15,349 nucleotides of DNA. Source: Mansonella perstans (taxonomy: Eukaryota > Nematoda > Chromadorea > Rhabditida > Onchocercidae). This document shows, piece by piece, positions 15,279 through 15,349 of the stretch. Within the stretch, counting starts at the first letter, position 1; the number at the start of each line of letters is the position of its first letter. A program made the translations under genes and the position numbers. The notes under the pieces are model-generated. The model made no database searches and was not told the DNA's origin. It saw only the letters and a list, made by a program, of their open reading frames with translations. The stretch covers positions 1-15,349 of the forward strand of contig JBAMDO010000472.1 of assembly GCA_037074765.1 (NCBI GenBank), in the 5' to 3' direction.

Positions 15279-15349
15279 TTTATAAGTTACAAATATTTTG
15301 CAGAAGAAATAAAAGATTGTTCCGGTTCATTATATGCTTTTAAATAGCT
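15279..15349. other. Right flank, no feature seen
   Basis: 71 bp of AT-rich DNA that would have been contiguous with the sequence left of 9389 before element B inserted. No gene is visible. Confidence 0.5.

Overview
The window looks like repeat-rich intergenic DNA from a nematode. The base composition is AT-rich and I find no convincing host gene. The LTRs carry a perfect antisense copy of the 22-nt nematode spliced leader SL1, which points to a nematode that uses SL1. The species cannot be told from this sequence.

Layout: 1-1120 is AT-rich flank. 1121-1386 is a truncated LTR. 1387-8129 is a nearly complete BEL/Pao-type LTR retrotransposon on the minus strand, here called element A. 8130-9388 is unassigned AT-rich DNA. 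9394-15273 is a second, decayed BEL/Pao element on the minus strand, element B, bounded by a 5-bp target-site duplication (AGCTC). 15279-15349 is flank.

Element A reads from right to left: 5' LTR (7503-8129), primer-binding site, gag (coiled/DUF1759 region, then three zinc knuckles), aspartic protease, reverse transcriptase, RNase H, integrase (H2C2 zinc, DDE core, C-terminal DUF5641-like region), polypurine tract and 3' LTR (1387-2017). Its LTRs differ by only about five substitutions and two indels. Even so, the coding region is interrupted by frameshifts, one of them clearly a 14-bp tandem duplication at 4424-4451. Element B has the same order but carries stops, frameshifts and two internal deletions, which remove the protease active site and the integrase catalytic Glu. 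It cannot be autonomous as read.

The most interesting signal is inside the LTRs. In both element families the element-sense strand carries the SL1 sequence (22/22 in three LTRs, 21/22 in a fourth), placed directly after an AATAAA polyadenylation signal and about 75 bp downstream of a TATA-like box. The simplest model is that an ancestral genomic RNA was SL1 trans-spliced and the leader was reverse-transcribed into the LTR, so that SL1 now makes up all or part of the R region. The truncated LTR at 1121-1386 carries two SL1-like copies 50 bp apart, which may record two successive captures.
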